A stretch of 33,354 nucleotides of DNA from NCBI GenBank assembly GCA_030627285.1, contig DAOUSJ010000010.1, positions 1-33,354 of the forward strand, given 5' to 3'. Of the stretch, positions 16,698 through 27,136 are shown one piece after another; within the stretch, counting starts at the first letter, position 1, and each line of letters begins with the position of its first letter. The position numbers and the translations under genes were made by a program. The notes beneath the pieces are model-generated. The model saw only the letters and a program-made list of their open reading frames with translations. It did no database searches and was not told where the DNA came from. The DNA is from Methylococcaceae bacterium. GTDB taxonomy: Bacteria; Pseudomonadota; Gammaproteobacteria; Methylococcales; Methylomonadaceae.

Positions 16698-17788
16698 AGA
16701 GTTTAATTGGCTTGATTTTGTTGTTAGTAAGTCTGTCTTTAATGGCAGATGAACATAATCATATTCACTTATCCAAGTTACAAATATTTAATCTCGGCGT
16801 AAAAACTGGGACTTTAAAAGCAGTGAAAAAAGTTCCCTTATTATATGCGCCTGCAAAAGTAGTAGTTCCACCTACACAAGAACATGTTGCTAGTGCTTCC
16901 CAAGCTGGTTTGGTAAGTAAATTATTGGTAACTGTGGGTGATAAAGTTAAAAAAGGTCAGATTATTGGGCAATTAAATAGTCCTGAACTCTTGGTGTTGC
17001 AACAACAATTTTTACGCGCTCAAAGTGAAAAAAATCTATCTTTGGTGAATTTTCAACGCGATAAACGTTTATTAGATGGTGGAATTATTGCGCGTAAACG
17101 TTGGTATGAAGCTAAAAGTAGGTATCATAATAGTGAATCTGAGGTGAATGCTAATAAACAATTATTGGCTATTGCTGGGATGTCGACAACGGCAATTAAA
17201 TCACTTGCTAGAAATAGAAAATTAAATAGTAAGTTAAATATTTACGCGCCAATTAGCGGTGTGGTATTAGAGCAAATGGTGCGTACTGGAGAACGCTTGG
17301 GAGTGTTTTCACCAGTGTACAAAATTGCTAATTTGAATAAGTTGTGGCTGGAAATCAAATTGCCTCAAGAACAAATGACCAATATAAAACTTGGCGATCA
17401 AGTAAAAATCCAAGATACTGAAATAACCACAAAAATTAGCTTATTAGGTAATAGCGTGGATAAAAAAACCCAAACTGTCTTGGCTCGAGCAATCGTACAT
17501 GGAAAAACTTCTGAATTACGTGTGGGACAACAAATTAATACCCAAATAGTGCAACAAAGTCATCAAGTTTTTTTTGAAGTACAAAATGTAGCTATTGCCC
17601 AAAATGATGGTGAATTCTATATTTTTGTACGTACTGAAGCTGGTTTTTTGGCAAAACAAATCAAAATTTTAGGTAAAGAAGGTTCTTATTCTGTAATTAC
17701 AGGTGATTTAATTGGCACTGAAGAAATTGCAACTCGTGGAGCTGTAGCCTTAAAAGCAAATTGGCTTGGATTGGGGGCAGAGGAATAA
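16694..17788 (+). CDS. RND efflux periplasmic adaptor (membrane fusion protein)
   Basis: The 364-residue product has a signal peptide or N-terminal anchor (MKSLIGLILLLVSLSLMA). The mature protein begins DEHNHIH, a short His/Asp/Glu cluster that could bind metal. The adaptor parts follow: a lipoyl/barrel-sandwich half-motif (ASQAGLVSKLLVTVGDKVKKGQIIGQLNSPEL), a helical hairpin, the second half (YAPISGVVLEQMVRTGERLG), a beta-barrel domain and a membrane-proximal end. There is no CusB-type Met cluster or CzcB C-terminal extension that I can identify. It overlaps its upstream gene by 4 bases and the pump gene by one base, so the three are translated together. Confidence 0.9.
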   Translation: MKSLIGLILLLVSLSLMADEHNHIHLSKLQIFNLGVKTGTLKAVKKVPLLYAPAKVVVPPTQEHVASASQAGLVSKLLVTVGDKVKKGQIIGQLNSPELLVLQQQFLRAQSEKNLSLVNFQRDKRLLDGGIIARKRWYEAKSRYHNSESEVNANKQLLAIAGMSTTAIKSLARNRKLNSKLNIYAPISGVVLEQMVRTGERLGVFSPVYKIANLNKLWLEIKLPQEQMTNIKLGDQVKIQDTEITTKISLLGNSVDKKTQTVLARAIVHGKTSELRVGQQINTQIVQQSHQVFFEVQNVAIAQNDGEFYIFVRTEAGFLAKQIKILGKEGSYSVITGDLIGTEEIATRGAVALKANWLGLGAEE

Positions 17789-20700
17789 TGACTGCAATAA
17801 TCAGATTTGCTTTAAGCCAGCGTATTTTAGTGCTATTAGGAGCAGTTTTATTAATCGGCTTGGGTTATTTTGCAATCCAAAATATTCCCATTGATGCGTT
17901 TCCAGAAGTTTCACCAACACAAGTTAAAATTATTGTAAAGTCGGCTGGCATGACTCCAGAAGAAGTGGAAGCAAAAATTACTGCGCCTATAGAAGTGGAG
18001 TTATTAGGGATTCCAAACCAGACTATGCTACGTTCATTAGCTAAATATGCTTTGACTGATATTACTTTGGATTTTGCCGAAGGTACTGACATTTATTGGG
18101 CTAGACAACAGGTTGCTGAACGCTTAAATGCTATCTGGGGCGATTTACCTGCTGGAGCTGAAGGCGGAATCGCACCTATGACTACACCTTTAGGGGAAAT
18201 GTTCATGTTTTCTATTGATGGTGGCGATTTAAATTTAATGCAGCGCCGAGAATTATTGGACTGGGTAATTAGACCAGCATTGCGTACTGTTGCTGGAGTT
18301 GCGGATGTAAACGCCTTGGGTGGTAAAGTAAAAACTTTTGTGGTAATTCCTGATAATATCCGCATGAGTGCAAGAAATATTAGCATGCAGCAATTAATTG
18401 ATACTTTAAAACTGAATAATCGTAATGACGGTGCAGGACGGATTAGCGAGGGTGAAGAAGCTTTAATTGTACGTGTAGAAGGAAGTTTAAAAAATTTAGC
18501 TGATGTAAATAATTTAGTAGTGGCACAACATAAAAACCAACCAATTACAATTGCAGATATTGCTACAGTAAAGTTAGAGGGTTTAACTCGTTATGGTGCA
18601 GTCACTAAAGATGGTATTGGTGAAGCTGTAACTGGTCTAGTCTTAAGTTTACGTGGAACTAATGCCCGCCAAACTGTGCAAGACTTGGAAGCAAAATTAG
18701 CTGAAATAAAGCCTAGTTTACCAGCGGGAGTTTCAATTAATGTGTTTTATAATCGCGGAATTTTAGTTGATAAGGCTGTGTTATCAGTTTCTAAAGCTAT
18801 GTTATCCGCAATTGTATTAGTATTGATATTATTATTGTTATTTTTGGGAAATTTACGCGCGGCGATTACAGTAGCGGCAATATTACCTTTAACCGCATTA
18901 ATAACTTTTATTTTAATGCACTACATGGGCATGTCAGCAAATTTAATGAGTTTAGGCGGCCTAACTATTGCAATAGGTATGTTAGTAGATAGTTCGGTAG
19001 TGGTAGTAGAAAATGTTATTACTCACTTAGGAGAATCAGAAAAATCTCAACGCTTACCAAGATTACATTTAATTTATCGAGCTGCTTGTGAAGTTGCAGT
19101 GCCTGTAGTTTCAGGAACTTTAATTATTATTATAGTATTTTTACCCTTAATGACTCTCCAAGGTTTAGAGGGTAAATTATTTAGCCCAGTAGCCTTAACC
19201 ATTGTGTTTGCCTTGGGTGGTTCATTGATTTTATCCTTAAGTGTCATTCCAGTATTAGCTTCATATTTATTAAAAAATATCTCCACTGAAGAACCTTGGT
19301 TGCCACGGCAATTACAAAAATTATACGTGCCTATATTGAACTGGAGTTTAAGCCACAGTAAAACTGTATTTTTGTTCGCAGGCAGTTTATTAATAGCCAC
19401 TATAATTATTTTTCAAGATATTGGTAGCACTTTTATGCCAACTATGGATGAGGGCGACATTATTATTCAATTGGAAAAATTACCCTCAATTACTTTAGCT
19501 CAAACTGTAGCTCAAGATTTGCAAGTCCAAAAAAATTTATTGCATAATATTCCCGAAATTGAACATATTGTGGCACGAGTTGGTACCGATGAATTGGGCT
19601 TAGATCCTATGAGTTTAAATGATACCGATAGTTTTTTAATTTTAAAGCCCAAAGCTGAATGGCGCATGCAAACAAAAGCTGAATTAATTGCAGAAATCCG
19701 TAAAGTAATGGCGCAAACTCCTGGAATTGCATTTGGATTTACTCAACCTATTGAAATGCGGGTTTCTGAAATGTTAACTGGCACTCGTGGTGATGTGGCA
19801 GTAAAATTATTTGGGGATAATTTAGGAGTTTTAAATCAAAAAGCGGTAGAAATTGCCCAAGTTTTAAATTCTATTTCAGGAGCTACAGATGTATTTGCCA
19901 GTCAAAATGAAGGCATGCAATTTTTACAATTGACTTTGGATCGACAAGCAGCTGGGCGTTGGGGTTTAAATTTAGAAAATATTGCGCAAATATTACGCGC
20001 ACATATTGAAGGTTTGCATATTGGCATCATTCAAGAAGGAGTAAAACGCACGCCACTATTAATTCGTGGTGACAGTGATTTAGCCAATTTTAATAATTTA
20101 CAATTTGTCTTGCCTGATGGTGGACACATCCCAATTACTACCATAGCAAAATTAAACCGAGTTGAAGGTGTGGTGTCAATAGAACGCGAACGTGGTCAAA
20201 GATTTGTAGTAATTAGAGCAAATGTAAAAGATAGAGATTTAGTTGGTTTTGTTAATGATGCCAAGCAACAAGTAGCAGCTAAAGTAAAGTTAGCTAGTGG
20301 TTATAGAGTTGAATTTGGGGGGCAATTTGAAAATCAACAACGAGCTGCATCGCGTTTATTACTAGTAGTTCCAGCAGCTTTAGGTTTAATCTTTTTATTG
20401 TTATTTTCTACTTTTGGTTCGGTACGGCAAGCAAGTTTAATCTTATCCAATATTCCCCTAGCCATGATTGGTGGCGTGTTTGCATTGTGGTTAACCGATG
20501 AATATTTATCTGTACCAGCATCAGTTGGATTTATTGCTTTATTAGGCATTGCAGTTTTAAATGGGGTCATGATGGTAAGTTATTTCAATCAATTACAAGC
20601 AACTGGTATGAACTTAAACAAGGTGGTAGTGTTAGGATCTATACGTAGATTACGCCCAATATTAATGACTGCTAGCATGACTGCATTTGGTTTATTACCA

Positions 20701-20853
20701 CTATTATTTTCCTTTGGCCCTGGCTCTGAAATTCAACGCCCATTAGCACTAGTTGTGATTGGTGGTTTAGTTTCTTCGACAGCCTTAACCTTAATCTTAC
20801 TCCCAATTTTATATCGACATTTTGGGATTGCAAAATCTAAACTACTTTCATGA
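17788..20853 (+). CDS. Heavy-metal RND efflux pump, CzcA/CusA-like
   Basis: ATG 17788 fits better than an upstream start, since it overlaps the adaptor stop by one base. The 1021-residue product is an RND transporter with 12 membrane helices in two halves. Its N-terminus, NIPIDAFPEVSPTQVKI, and the EEVEAKITAPIEVELLGIP stretch are diagnostic of the heavy-metal (HME) branch rather than the drug branch. In helix 4 the motif is AIGMLVDSSVVVVEN: one Asp, as in CusA (AIGAMVDAA), and not the DFGxIVDGA of CzcA. But helix 10 reads GIAVLNGVMM, which is CzcA-like. The metal is therefore uncertain. It expels ions from periplasm or cytoplasm using the proton gradient. Confidence 0.92.
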   Translation: MTAIIRFALSQRILVLLGAVLLIGLGYFAIQNIPIDAFPEVSPTQVKIIVKSAGMTPEEVEAKITAPIEVELLGIPNQTMLRSLAKYALTDITLDFAEGTDIYWARQQVAERLNAIWGDLPAGAEGGIAPMTTPLGEMFMFSIDGGDLNLMQRRELLDWVIRPALRTVAGVADVNALGGKVKTFVVIPDNIRMSARNISMQQLIDTLKLNNRNDGAGRISEGEEALIVRVEGSLKNLADVNNLVVAQHKNQPITIADIATVKLEGLTRYGAVTKDGIGEAVTGLVLSLRGTNARQTVQDLEAKLAEIKPSLPAGVSINVFYNRGILVDKAVLSVSKAMLSAIVLVLILLLLFLGNLRAAITVAAILPLTALITFILMHYMGMSANLMSLGGLTIAIGMLVDSSVVVVENVITHLGESEKSQRLPRLHLIYRAACEVAVPVVSGTLIIIIVFLPLMTLQGLEGKLFSPVALTIVFALGGSLILSLSVIPVLASYLLKNISTEEPWLPRQLQKLYVPILNWSLSHSKTVFLFAGSLLIATIIIFQDIGSTFMPTMDEGDIIIQLEKLPSITLAQTVAQDLQVQKNLLHNIPEIEHIVARVGTDELGLDPMSLNDTDSFLILKPKAEWRMQTKAELIAEIRKVMAQTPGIAFGFTQPIEMRVSEMLTGTRGDVAVKLFGDNLGVLNQKAVEIAQVLNSISGATDVFASQNEGMQFLQLTLDRQAAGRWGLNLENIAQILRAHIEGLHIGIIQEGVKRTPLLIRGDSDLANFNNLQFVLPDGGHIPITTIAKLNRVEGVVSIERERGQRFVVIRANVKDRDLVGFVNDAKQQVAAKVKLASGYRVEFGGQFENQQRAASRLLLVVPAALGLIFLLLFSTFGSVRQASLILSNIPLAMIGGVFALWLTDEYLSVPASVGFIALLGIAVLNGVMMVSYFNQLQATGMNLNKVVVLGSIRRLRPILMTASMTAFGLLPLLFSFGPGSEIQRPLALVVIGGLVSSTALTLILLPILYRHFGIAKSKLLS

Positions 20854-21155
20854 ATACCACAGAATATTTAGTAACTTTAAATGCACCTCCAAGCTTAGAA
20901 GAATCTATCGTAGATTGTTTATTAACCTTTGAATCAGCACATGGTTTTAGTAGCTTTTCTGTCAATGCACATGACCATATTAATGCAGGTTTATCTATAT
21001 CTGAACAAGTGACTGGCAGACAAAAAAAGATCCGTTTTCAAATGTATATTTTGGCGACTGATTTGCCAATGTTACTAGAAAAATTACAGTCTAGCTTTAA
21101 AGATTCTGGCATTCAATATTGGGTTTTACCAGTAATTGCAAAAGGTTATATTTAA
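20850..21155 (+). CDS. DUF3240 family protein
   Basis: A 101-residue soluble protein starting at ATG 20850, which overlaps the last codon and stop of the pump gene by four bases. Sequence and length match DUF3240, a small ferredoxin-like-fold family that commonly closes CzcABC operons. The role is not established; it may sense or buffer metal at the pump. No cysteines are present, and the histidines (HGF, HDHINAG) are few. Confidence 0.82.
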   Translation: MNTTEYLVTLNAPPSLEESIVDCLLTFESAHGFSSFSVNAHDHINAGLSISEQVTGRQKKIRFQMYILATDLPMLLEKLQSSFKDSGIQYWVLPVIAKGYI

Positions 21156-21283
21156 TCTAGTTTGAAGACACCTAAAAAATTAAAATTTTCGGTTACATAG
21201 GCTTTTTATAGTAAAATTAACCCATTTCCTGTCAATACATCAGGATAAATATCCCCATTTTATTTTATTTCAGCGGAAAAAAC

Positions 21284-24019
21284 ATGCTCAGTAAGTTAGT
21301 TAAATGTGTTGTAGGCAGTCGTAATGACAGACTGATTAAGAAAAAACTTAAGTTAGTTGAGAAGGTCAATGCCTTTGCGTCTGAGTATGAAAAATTGTCC
21401 GACGCAGACTTACAAGGCAAGACCACGATATTTCGTGAGCGTTTAAAAACTGGAGAAAAACTCAATGATTTAATCCCTGAAGCCTTTGCCACTGTTAGAG
21501 AAGCTTCTTCACGGGTATTTCAAATGCGCCATTTCGATGTCCAATTAATCGGCGGCATGGTGTTGAATAACGGCAAGATTGCTGAAATGAAAACTGGTGA
21601 GGGCAAAACTTTAATGGCAACTTTAGCTGCATATTTAAATGCGCTACCTGCTAGAGGAGTTCATATTGTTACAGTAAATGATTATTTAGCCGTGCGTGAT
21701 GCCCAAACTATGGGCAAATTATATGATTTTTTAGGCTTAACTACTGGGGTTATTGTCAGTGATTTAGGGCAAAAAAAACGTCGTGTAGCTTATGCAGCTG
21801 ATATTACTTATGGGACTAATAATGAATTTGGCTTTGATTATTTACGCGATAATATGGCGTTTAATCTTACACAAAAAGTTCAGCGAGAATTAGTCTTCGG
21901 AATTGTAGATGAAGTTGATTCTATTTTAATAGATGAAGCGAGAACCCCATTAATTATTTCTGGTTCTAGTGATGAAGATATAGGCACTTATACTAAAGCC
22001 AATAGTTTGGTGCCATTATTAATCAAGCAGTTAGAGGAAGATGGCGCGGGTGATTATTCAGTTGATGAAAAGGTTAAACAAGTTTATTTAACTGAATCTG
22101 GTCATGAACATATTGAAGCTTTAATGCTGGAACAAGGCTTTGTTTCTGAAGGTGAAAGTTTGTATAGTGCCGCCAATATTCGCTTAATGCACTATTTAAA
22201 TTCAGCTTTACGAGCGCATAATTTATTTACTGTAGATGTAGATTATATTGTTGCTGATGGCGAAATTATAATTGTAGATGAGTTTACTGGTCGTACCATG
22301 CAAGGTAGACGTTGGTCAGATGGTTTACATCAAGCCATTGAAGCTAAAGAAAATGTGACAATTCAAAGTGAAAACCAAACTTTAGCATCCATTACCTTTC
22401 AGAATTATTTTCGCTTGTATGAAAAATTATCTGGAATGACTGGAACTGCAGATACTGAAGCCTTTGAATTAAATAAAATTTATGGATTAGAAGTAGTAGT
22501 TATTCCTACGCATAGAGATATGGTGCGCATGGATCATGGGGATTTAATTTATTTATCCGCTGAAGAAAAATATACTGCAATTGTATCCGATATTAAAGAA
22601 TGCGTTAAACGTGGTCAACCCACATTAGTAGGTACAACTTCAATTGAAATTTCTGAACTATTATCGAGGTTACTAACACAAGAAAAAATTCGGCATGAAG
22701 TCTTAAATGCAAAACAACATGAACGTGAAGCTCATATTATTGAACAAGCGGGTATGCCTAATGCAGTAACAATTGCCACCAATATGGCTGGACGTGGAAC
22801 CGACATTGTTTTAGGTGGAAATTTAGAGGCCGAATTATCAGCTTTAGAAGATGATACTAGCGATGCTGAACGAGATAAAGTTCGCGGGTTGTGGTTAGAA
22901 CGACATCAACAAGTAATTGATAGCGGTGGTTTGCATGTAATTGGTTCAGAACGACATGAATCCAGACGGATTGATAATCAATTACGCGGGCGTTCAGGTA
23001 GACAAGGAGATCCAGGTTCAAGTAGATTTTATTTATCCTTGGAAGATGATTTAATGCGAATTTTTGCTTCTGAAAGAGTTGCTGGTTTAATGCAAAAATT
23101 GGGCATGGAACAGGGTGAAGCTATTGAACATCCATGGGTAACGCGTTCGATTGAAAATGCGCAACGTAAAGTTGAAGGGCGTAATTTCGATCAACGTAAA
23201 GAAGTTTTGGCATACGATGATGTCGCAAATGACCAACGGAAGGTTATTTATGCGCAACGGAATGAAATCATGGAAGCTGAAGATATTACCGATATTATTA
23301 CCAGCATTCGCCATGATGTACTGAATGATGTTATTACCCAATATATTCCTGCAAAAACTATGGAAGAACAATGGGATATTGAGGGTTTAGAGGTTCATTT
23401 ACGCGATGAATTTTTATTAGATATATCATTAACAAAAATGTTGGCAACTGAAAAATCTTTGCAAGAGCAAGGTTTACGTGACAGAATTATTCAAAACATG
23501 GATGAATCTTATCAAGCAAAAGAAGTATCTTTATCCAAGGAAGTATTAACTAATTTTGAAAAAACCGTAATGATGCAAGTATTAGATAATGCTTGGAAAG
23601 AACATTTAGCGGCTATGGATCATTTACGTCAAGGAATCCATTTCCGTGGTTATGCACAAAAAGATCCGAAACAAGAATATAAGCGGGAATCATTTGAAAT
23701 GTTTCTAAGTTTATTAGATCATCTCAAACATGAAGTTGTGGGTATTTTAGCGAAAGTTAGAATAAATGATGAAGAGGATGTGGAGGCAATGGAGGCACAA
23801 CGTCAAGAACAAGCAATGCGAGAAGTTCAATATGAACATCCACAAGCAACTCCAGAATCAATTACACATACTATAGAAACTGAAGTAGAATCTATTGATG
23901 ACAATGATGAATCAATTCAAGAACCTTTCGTAAAGGAATTTCAAAAAGTGGGTCGTAATGATCCTTGTCCTTGTGGTTCAGGTAAAAAATTTAAACAATG
24001 TCATGGTAAATTAAAGTAA
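21284..24019 (+). CDS. secA: Protein translocase ATPase SecA
   Basis: The 911-residue product is a full-length SecA, the motor that drives unfolded preproteins through SecYEG. Walker A is TGEGKT at residues 104-109, Walker B contains DEVD at 209-212, and the second nucleotide-binding domain has [17 protein letters not shown] and [13 protein letters not shown]. The C-terminal zinc finger is intact: Cys895, Cys897, Cys906 and His907 in the [15 protein letters not shown] context, as needed for SecB binding. No secM-like arrest peptide lies upstream; the preceding gene is the DUF3240 protein, and the 128-base gap has no ORF. It is a single transcription unit by appearance. Confidence 0.98.
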   Translation: MLSKLVKCVVGSRNDRLIKKKLKLVEKVNAFASEYEKLSDADLQGKTTIFRERLKTGEKLNDLIPEAFATVREASSRVFQMRHFDVQLIGGMVLNNGKIAEMKTGEGKTLMATLAAYLNALPARGVHIVTVNDYLAVRDAQTMGKLYDFLGLTTGVIVSDLGQKKRRVAYAADITYGTNNEFGFDYLRDNMAFNLTQKVQRELVFGIVDEVDSILIDEARTPLIISGSSDEDIGTYTKANSLVPLLIKQLEEDGAGDYSVDEKVKQVYLTESGHEHIEALMLEQGFVSEGESLYSAANIRLMHYLNSALRAHNLFTVDVDYIVADGEIIIVDEFTGRTMQGRRWSDGLHQAIEAKENVTIQSENQTLASITFQNYFRLYEKLSGMTGTADTEAFELNKIYGLEVVVIPTHRDMVRMDHGDLIYLSAEEKYTAIVSDIKECVKRGQPTLVGTTSIEISELLSRLLTQEKIRHEVLNAKQHEREAHIIEQAGMPNAVTIATNMAGRGTDIVLGGNLEAELSALEDDTSDAERDKVRGLWLERHQQVIDSGGLHVIGSERHESRRIDNQLRGRSGRQGDPGSSRFYLSLEDDLMRIFASERVAGLMQKLGMEQGEAIEHPWVTRSIENAQRKVEGRNFDQRKEVLAYDDVANDQRKVIYAQRNEIMEAEDITDIITSIRHDVLNDVITQYIPAKTMEEQWDIEGLEVHLRDEFLLDISLTKMLATEKSLQEQGLRDRIIQNMDESYQAKEVSLSKEVLTNFEKTVMMQVLDNAWKEHLAAMDHLRQGIHFRGYAQKDPKQEYKRESFEMFLSLLDHLKHEVVGILAKVRINDEEDVEAMEAQRQEQAMREVQYEHPQATPESITHTIETEVESIDDNDESIQEPFVKEFQKVGRNDPCPCGSGKKFKQCHGKLK

Positions 24020-24109
24020 TAATTATATATTTATCATGAGTTTGAATGAGGTAAAACACGAAAAAAAAAGCTATTTTTATTATCCAATATTTATTTTAAG
24101 GTCTTTATA

Positions 24110-26614
24110 ATGCCGCATAGAATTTTCAAAAAAAGCAAGCCTAAAGCTACAATTGCTAATTTAGCTAGTTTGGGTATGAACCAAAAAGATTTTATCACGG
24201 ATTTTAAACATTATTATGCTCATCGTTTAGGACAAGATAATCCTTGTTGCTCACCACATTACACGTATGAAGCCTTATCAATGTTAATTAGTGATAGATT
24301 AATTGAACGTTGGAAAAAAACTCAAAATACTTATCAAACTACAGAATGCAAACAAGCTTATTATTTGTCCATGGAATTTTTAATGGGACGCAGCTTAAGC
24401 AATGCCATGTTAAATTTAGGTGTAACTGATGTTGCAACTAAAGCCATGTATGACTTAGGTTTAGATATAGAAGAGTTAGTTGAAGCTGAAGCTGATGCAG
24501 GTTTAGGTAATGGTGGTTTAGGTCGTTTAGCTGCCTGTTTTATTGACAGTTGTGCAACTTTACAATTACCAGTAACTGGCTATGGTTTACGCTATGAATA
24601 TGGTATGTTTTCGCAATCTATTCATAATGGTGAGCAATTAGAAAACCCAGATCATTGGTTGAAAAATGGTAATGTCTGGGAAATTGAACGCCCTGAATAT
24701 AGTCATAGAATTAAATTTGGTGGTCATACTGAAATTCGCACAAATAAAAATGGCAAGCAACAATCTTATTGGCTGAATACTAATGATATTATTGCCGTAC
24801 CTTATGACACTCCAATTCCAGGCTATCAAAATGGCACAGTAAACACTTTACGTTTATGGAAGGCCACCGCTACAGAAAGCTTTGATTTACAAGAGTTTAA
24901 CGCTGGAGATTATGCTGAATCAGTAGCCGCTAAAAACACTGCCGAAAATATTACCATGGTTTTGTATCCAAATGATGCCAATGAAAATGGTAAAGCATTA
25001 AGATTACGCCAACAATATTTATTAGCTTCTGCAAGTTTACAAGATGTATTAGCCAATTGGGTTAAGCATAATGGTAATGATTTTAGCCAATTTGCTGCCA
25101 AAAATTGTTTTCAACTTAATGATACTCATCCAAGCATTTCCGTAGCGGAATTAATGCGCTTATTAATAGATGAACATGATTTAAGTTGGGCAAAAGCATG
25201 GGAAATTGTTCAACAAACTTTGGCATATACCAACCATACTTTATTGCCTGAAGCTTTAGAAAAATGGTCAGTAGGTTTGATGCAGTATTTATTGCCACGC
25301 TTAATGGAAATTATTTTTGAGATTAATGCCCAATTTTTAGCAGAAGTTTCAGCTTTTTGGCCGGGAGATAATTCCAAATTAGCGCAAATGTCAATTATTG
25401 AAGAAGGCGGCGACAAACAAGTCCGCATGGCATATTTGGCAATTGTTGGCAGTTTTTCAGTGAATGGTGTTGCTGAATTGCATTCACAATTATTGCAGCA
25501 AGGTTTGTTTAAAGATTTTTATGAATTATGGCCAGAAAAATTTAATAACAAAACCAATGGTGTCACGCCAAGACGTTGGTTAGCAGCTTGCAATCCTGAT
25601 TTAGCAACTTTAATTAGTCGCAATATTGGACACACATGGATAACAAATTTATCCGAATTAGAGCAACTTAAACCATTGATAAATAAGTCATCTTTTCGTG
25701 AAGAATGGTATAAAGTGCAACAATTAGGCAAACAAAATTTAATTGATTATTTGCAGGAAGAAATGCAAATAGAATTAGATGTAAATGCCTTGTTTGATAT
25801 TCAAGTAAAACGGATTCATGAATATAAACGCCAAATTTTAAATGTCCTGCATGTAATCCATTTATATGATCGCATTAAAAATGGAGATACCAAAAACTGG
25901 ACTAATCGTTGTGTTTTAATTGGCGGCAAAGCTGCACCTGGTTATGTGATGGCGAAAAAAACCATTAAATTAATCAATAATGTCGCACAAGTAATCAATA
26001 ATGATCCTGAAGTTGGCAATAAATTAAAATTAATTTTTATTCCAAACTACAGAGTTTCAGCCATGGAAAAAATTTGCCCTGGAGCTGATTTATCTGAGCA
26101 AGTTTCTACTGCTGGTAAAGAAGCTTCCGGTACTGGCAACATGAAATTCATGATGAATGGAGCTTTGACTATTGGAACTTTAGATGGTGCTAATATTGAA
26201 ATCCGTGAAGAAGTTGGCGCAGAAAATTTCTTTTTGTTTGGTTTAACCGAAGATCAGGTAGAAGCATTACGTCCGCATTACAATCCAAATGCAATGATTC
26301 ATGCGGATGCTGATTTAAAACAAGTTATGCATTTAATTGAATCTGGGCATTTTAATCAATTTGAAGCTGGAATTTTTGATGATATTTTAAATTCATTGAA
26401 AAGCCCGCATGATCCTTGGATGACAATTGCAGATTTTAGAAGTTATATTGATGCACAAAAACAAGTTGAAATAGCTTATGCAGATAGAAAAAAATGGACT
26501 CAAATGAGTATCTTAAATACTGCTAGCAGTGGTAAATTTTCTACTGACAGAACTATTTCAGATTACAATAATGACATTTGGAATCTTGATCCTATAGCGA
26601 TTAAAGCTAAATAA
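24110..26614 (+). CDS. glgP: Glycogen/maltodextrin phosphorylase
   Basis: The 834-residue product matches the alpha-glucan phosphorylase family along its whole length. It opens with YYLSMEFLMGR and GNGGLGRLAAC, has QLNDTHPS in the middle and VKRIHEYKRQ before the C-terminal domain. The pyridoxal-phosphate lysine is Lys679 in EASGTGNMKFMMNG. It releases glucose-1-phosphate from storage glucan, and gammaproteobacterial methanotrophs do store glycogen. The start is supported by AAGG a few bases upstream. Its stop directly abuts the trmL start codon, which suggests coupling. Confidence 0.97.
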   Translation: MPHRIFKKSKPKATIANLASLGMNQKDFITDFKHYYAHRLGQDNPCCSPHYTYEALSMLISDRLIERWKKTQNTYQTTECKQAYYLSMEFLMGRSLSNAMLNLGVTDVATKAMYDLGLDIEELVEAEADAGLGNGGLGRLAACFIDSCATLQLPVTGYGLRYEYGMFSQSIHNGEQLENPDHWLKNGNVWEIERPEYSHRIKFGGHTEIRTNKNGKQQSYWLNTNDIIAVPYDTPIPGYQNGTVNTLRLWKATATESFDLQEFNAGDYAESVAAKNTAENITMVLYPNDANENGKALRLRQQYLLASASLQDVLANWVKHNGNDFSQFAAKNCFQLNDTHPSISVAELMRLLIDEHDLSWAKAWEIVQQTLAYTNHTLLPEALEKWSVGLMQYLLPRLMEIIFEINAQFLAEVSAFWPGDNSKLAQMSIIEEGGDKQVRMAYLAIVGSFSVNGVAELHSQLLQQGLFKDFYELWPEKFNNKTNGVTPRRWLAACNPDLATLISRNIGHTWITNLSELEQLKPLINKSSFREEWYKVQQLGKQNLIDYLQEEMQIELDVNALFDIQVKRIHEYKRQILNVLHVIHLYDRIKNGDTKNWTNRCVLIGGKAAPGYVMAKKTIKLINNVAQVINNDPEVGNKLKLIFIPNYRVSAMEKICPGADLSEQVSTAGKEASGTGNMKFMMNGALTIGTLDGANIEIREEVGAENFFLFGLTEDQVEALRPHYNPNAMIHADADLKQVMHLIESGHFNQFEAGIFDDILNSLKSPHDPWMTIADFRSYIDAQKQVEIAYADRKKWTQMSILNTASSGKFSTDRTISDYNNDIWNLDPIAIKAK

Positions 26615-27088
26615 ATGCTACATATTGCTTTGTATGAGCCTGAAATTCCTGCAAATACGGGCAATATTATTCGGTTGTGCGCTAATATTGGCGCGCAATT
26701 GCATCTTATTGAACCATTAGGATTTGAGTTAGAAGATAAAAAATTGCGTCGAGCTGGTTTGGATTATCATGAATGGGTGCAAGTATTACGCTATCCAAAT
26801 TTTGCAAATTTTCTGAAAACATTAGCTCCACAACAGCGAATATTTGCTTTAACTACTAAAGGTAGCAAATGTTATAGCAAAATTGAGTTTCAAGCAGGTG
26901 ATGTTTTATTATTTGGCCCTGAAACTCGTGGTTTACCAGAAAAACTATTGGCACAAATGCCAGCACCGCAGAAACTTTATTTGCCTATGCAAGCTACCAG
27001 TAGAAGTCTAAATCTTTCCAATACTGTGGCAATCGTATTATTTGAGGCTTGGAAACAACTAGATTTTGTCGGCGTAATTCTTAAATAA
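26615..27088 (+). CDS. trmL: tRNA (cytidine/uridine-34-2'-O)-methyltransferase TrmL
   Basis: A 157-residue SPOUT-class enzyme. It begins [21 protein letters not shown], and carries the knotted SAM-binding motifs [11 protein letters not shown] and [26 protein letters not shown]. This is the complete family length. TrmL methylates the ribose of the wobble base in tRNA-Leu isoacceptors. Its ATG follows the glgP stop with no gap. Confidence 0.95.
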   Translation: MLHIALYEPEIPANTGNIIRLCANIGAQLHLIEPLGFELEDKKLRRAGLDYHEWVQVLRYPNFANFLKTLAPQQRIFALTTKGSKCYSKIEFQAGDVLLFGPETRGLPEKLLAQMPAPQKLYLPMQATSRSLNLSNTVAIVLFEAWKQLDFVGVILK

Positions 27089-27136
27089 CCCCTATGTTAA
27101 TCATTCAAAGTTAGTCTTATTAGATTAAGGAAATAA

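Noticed and set aside
21156-21283. secM-like leader upstream of secA
   Set aside because: The 128-base gap has no open frame with a signal-peptide-like start or arrest motif.
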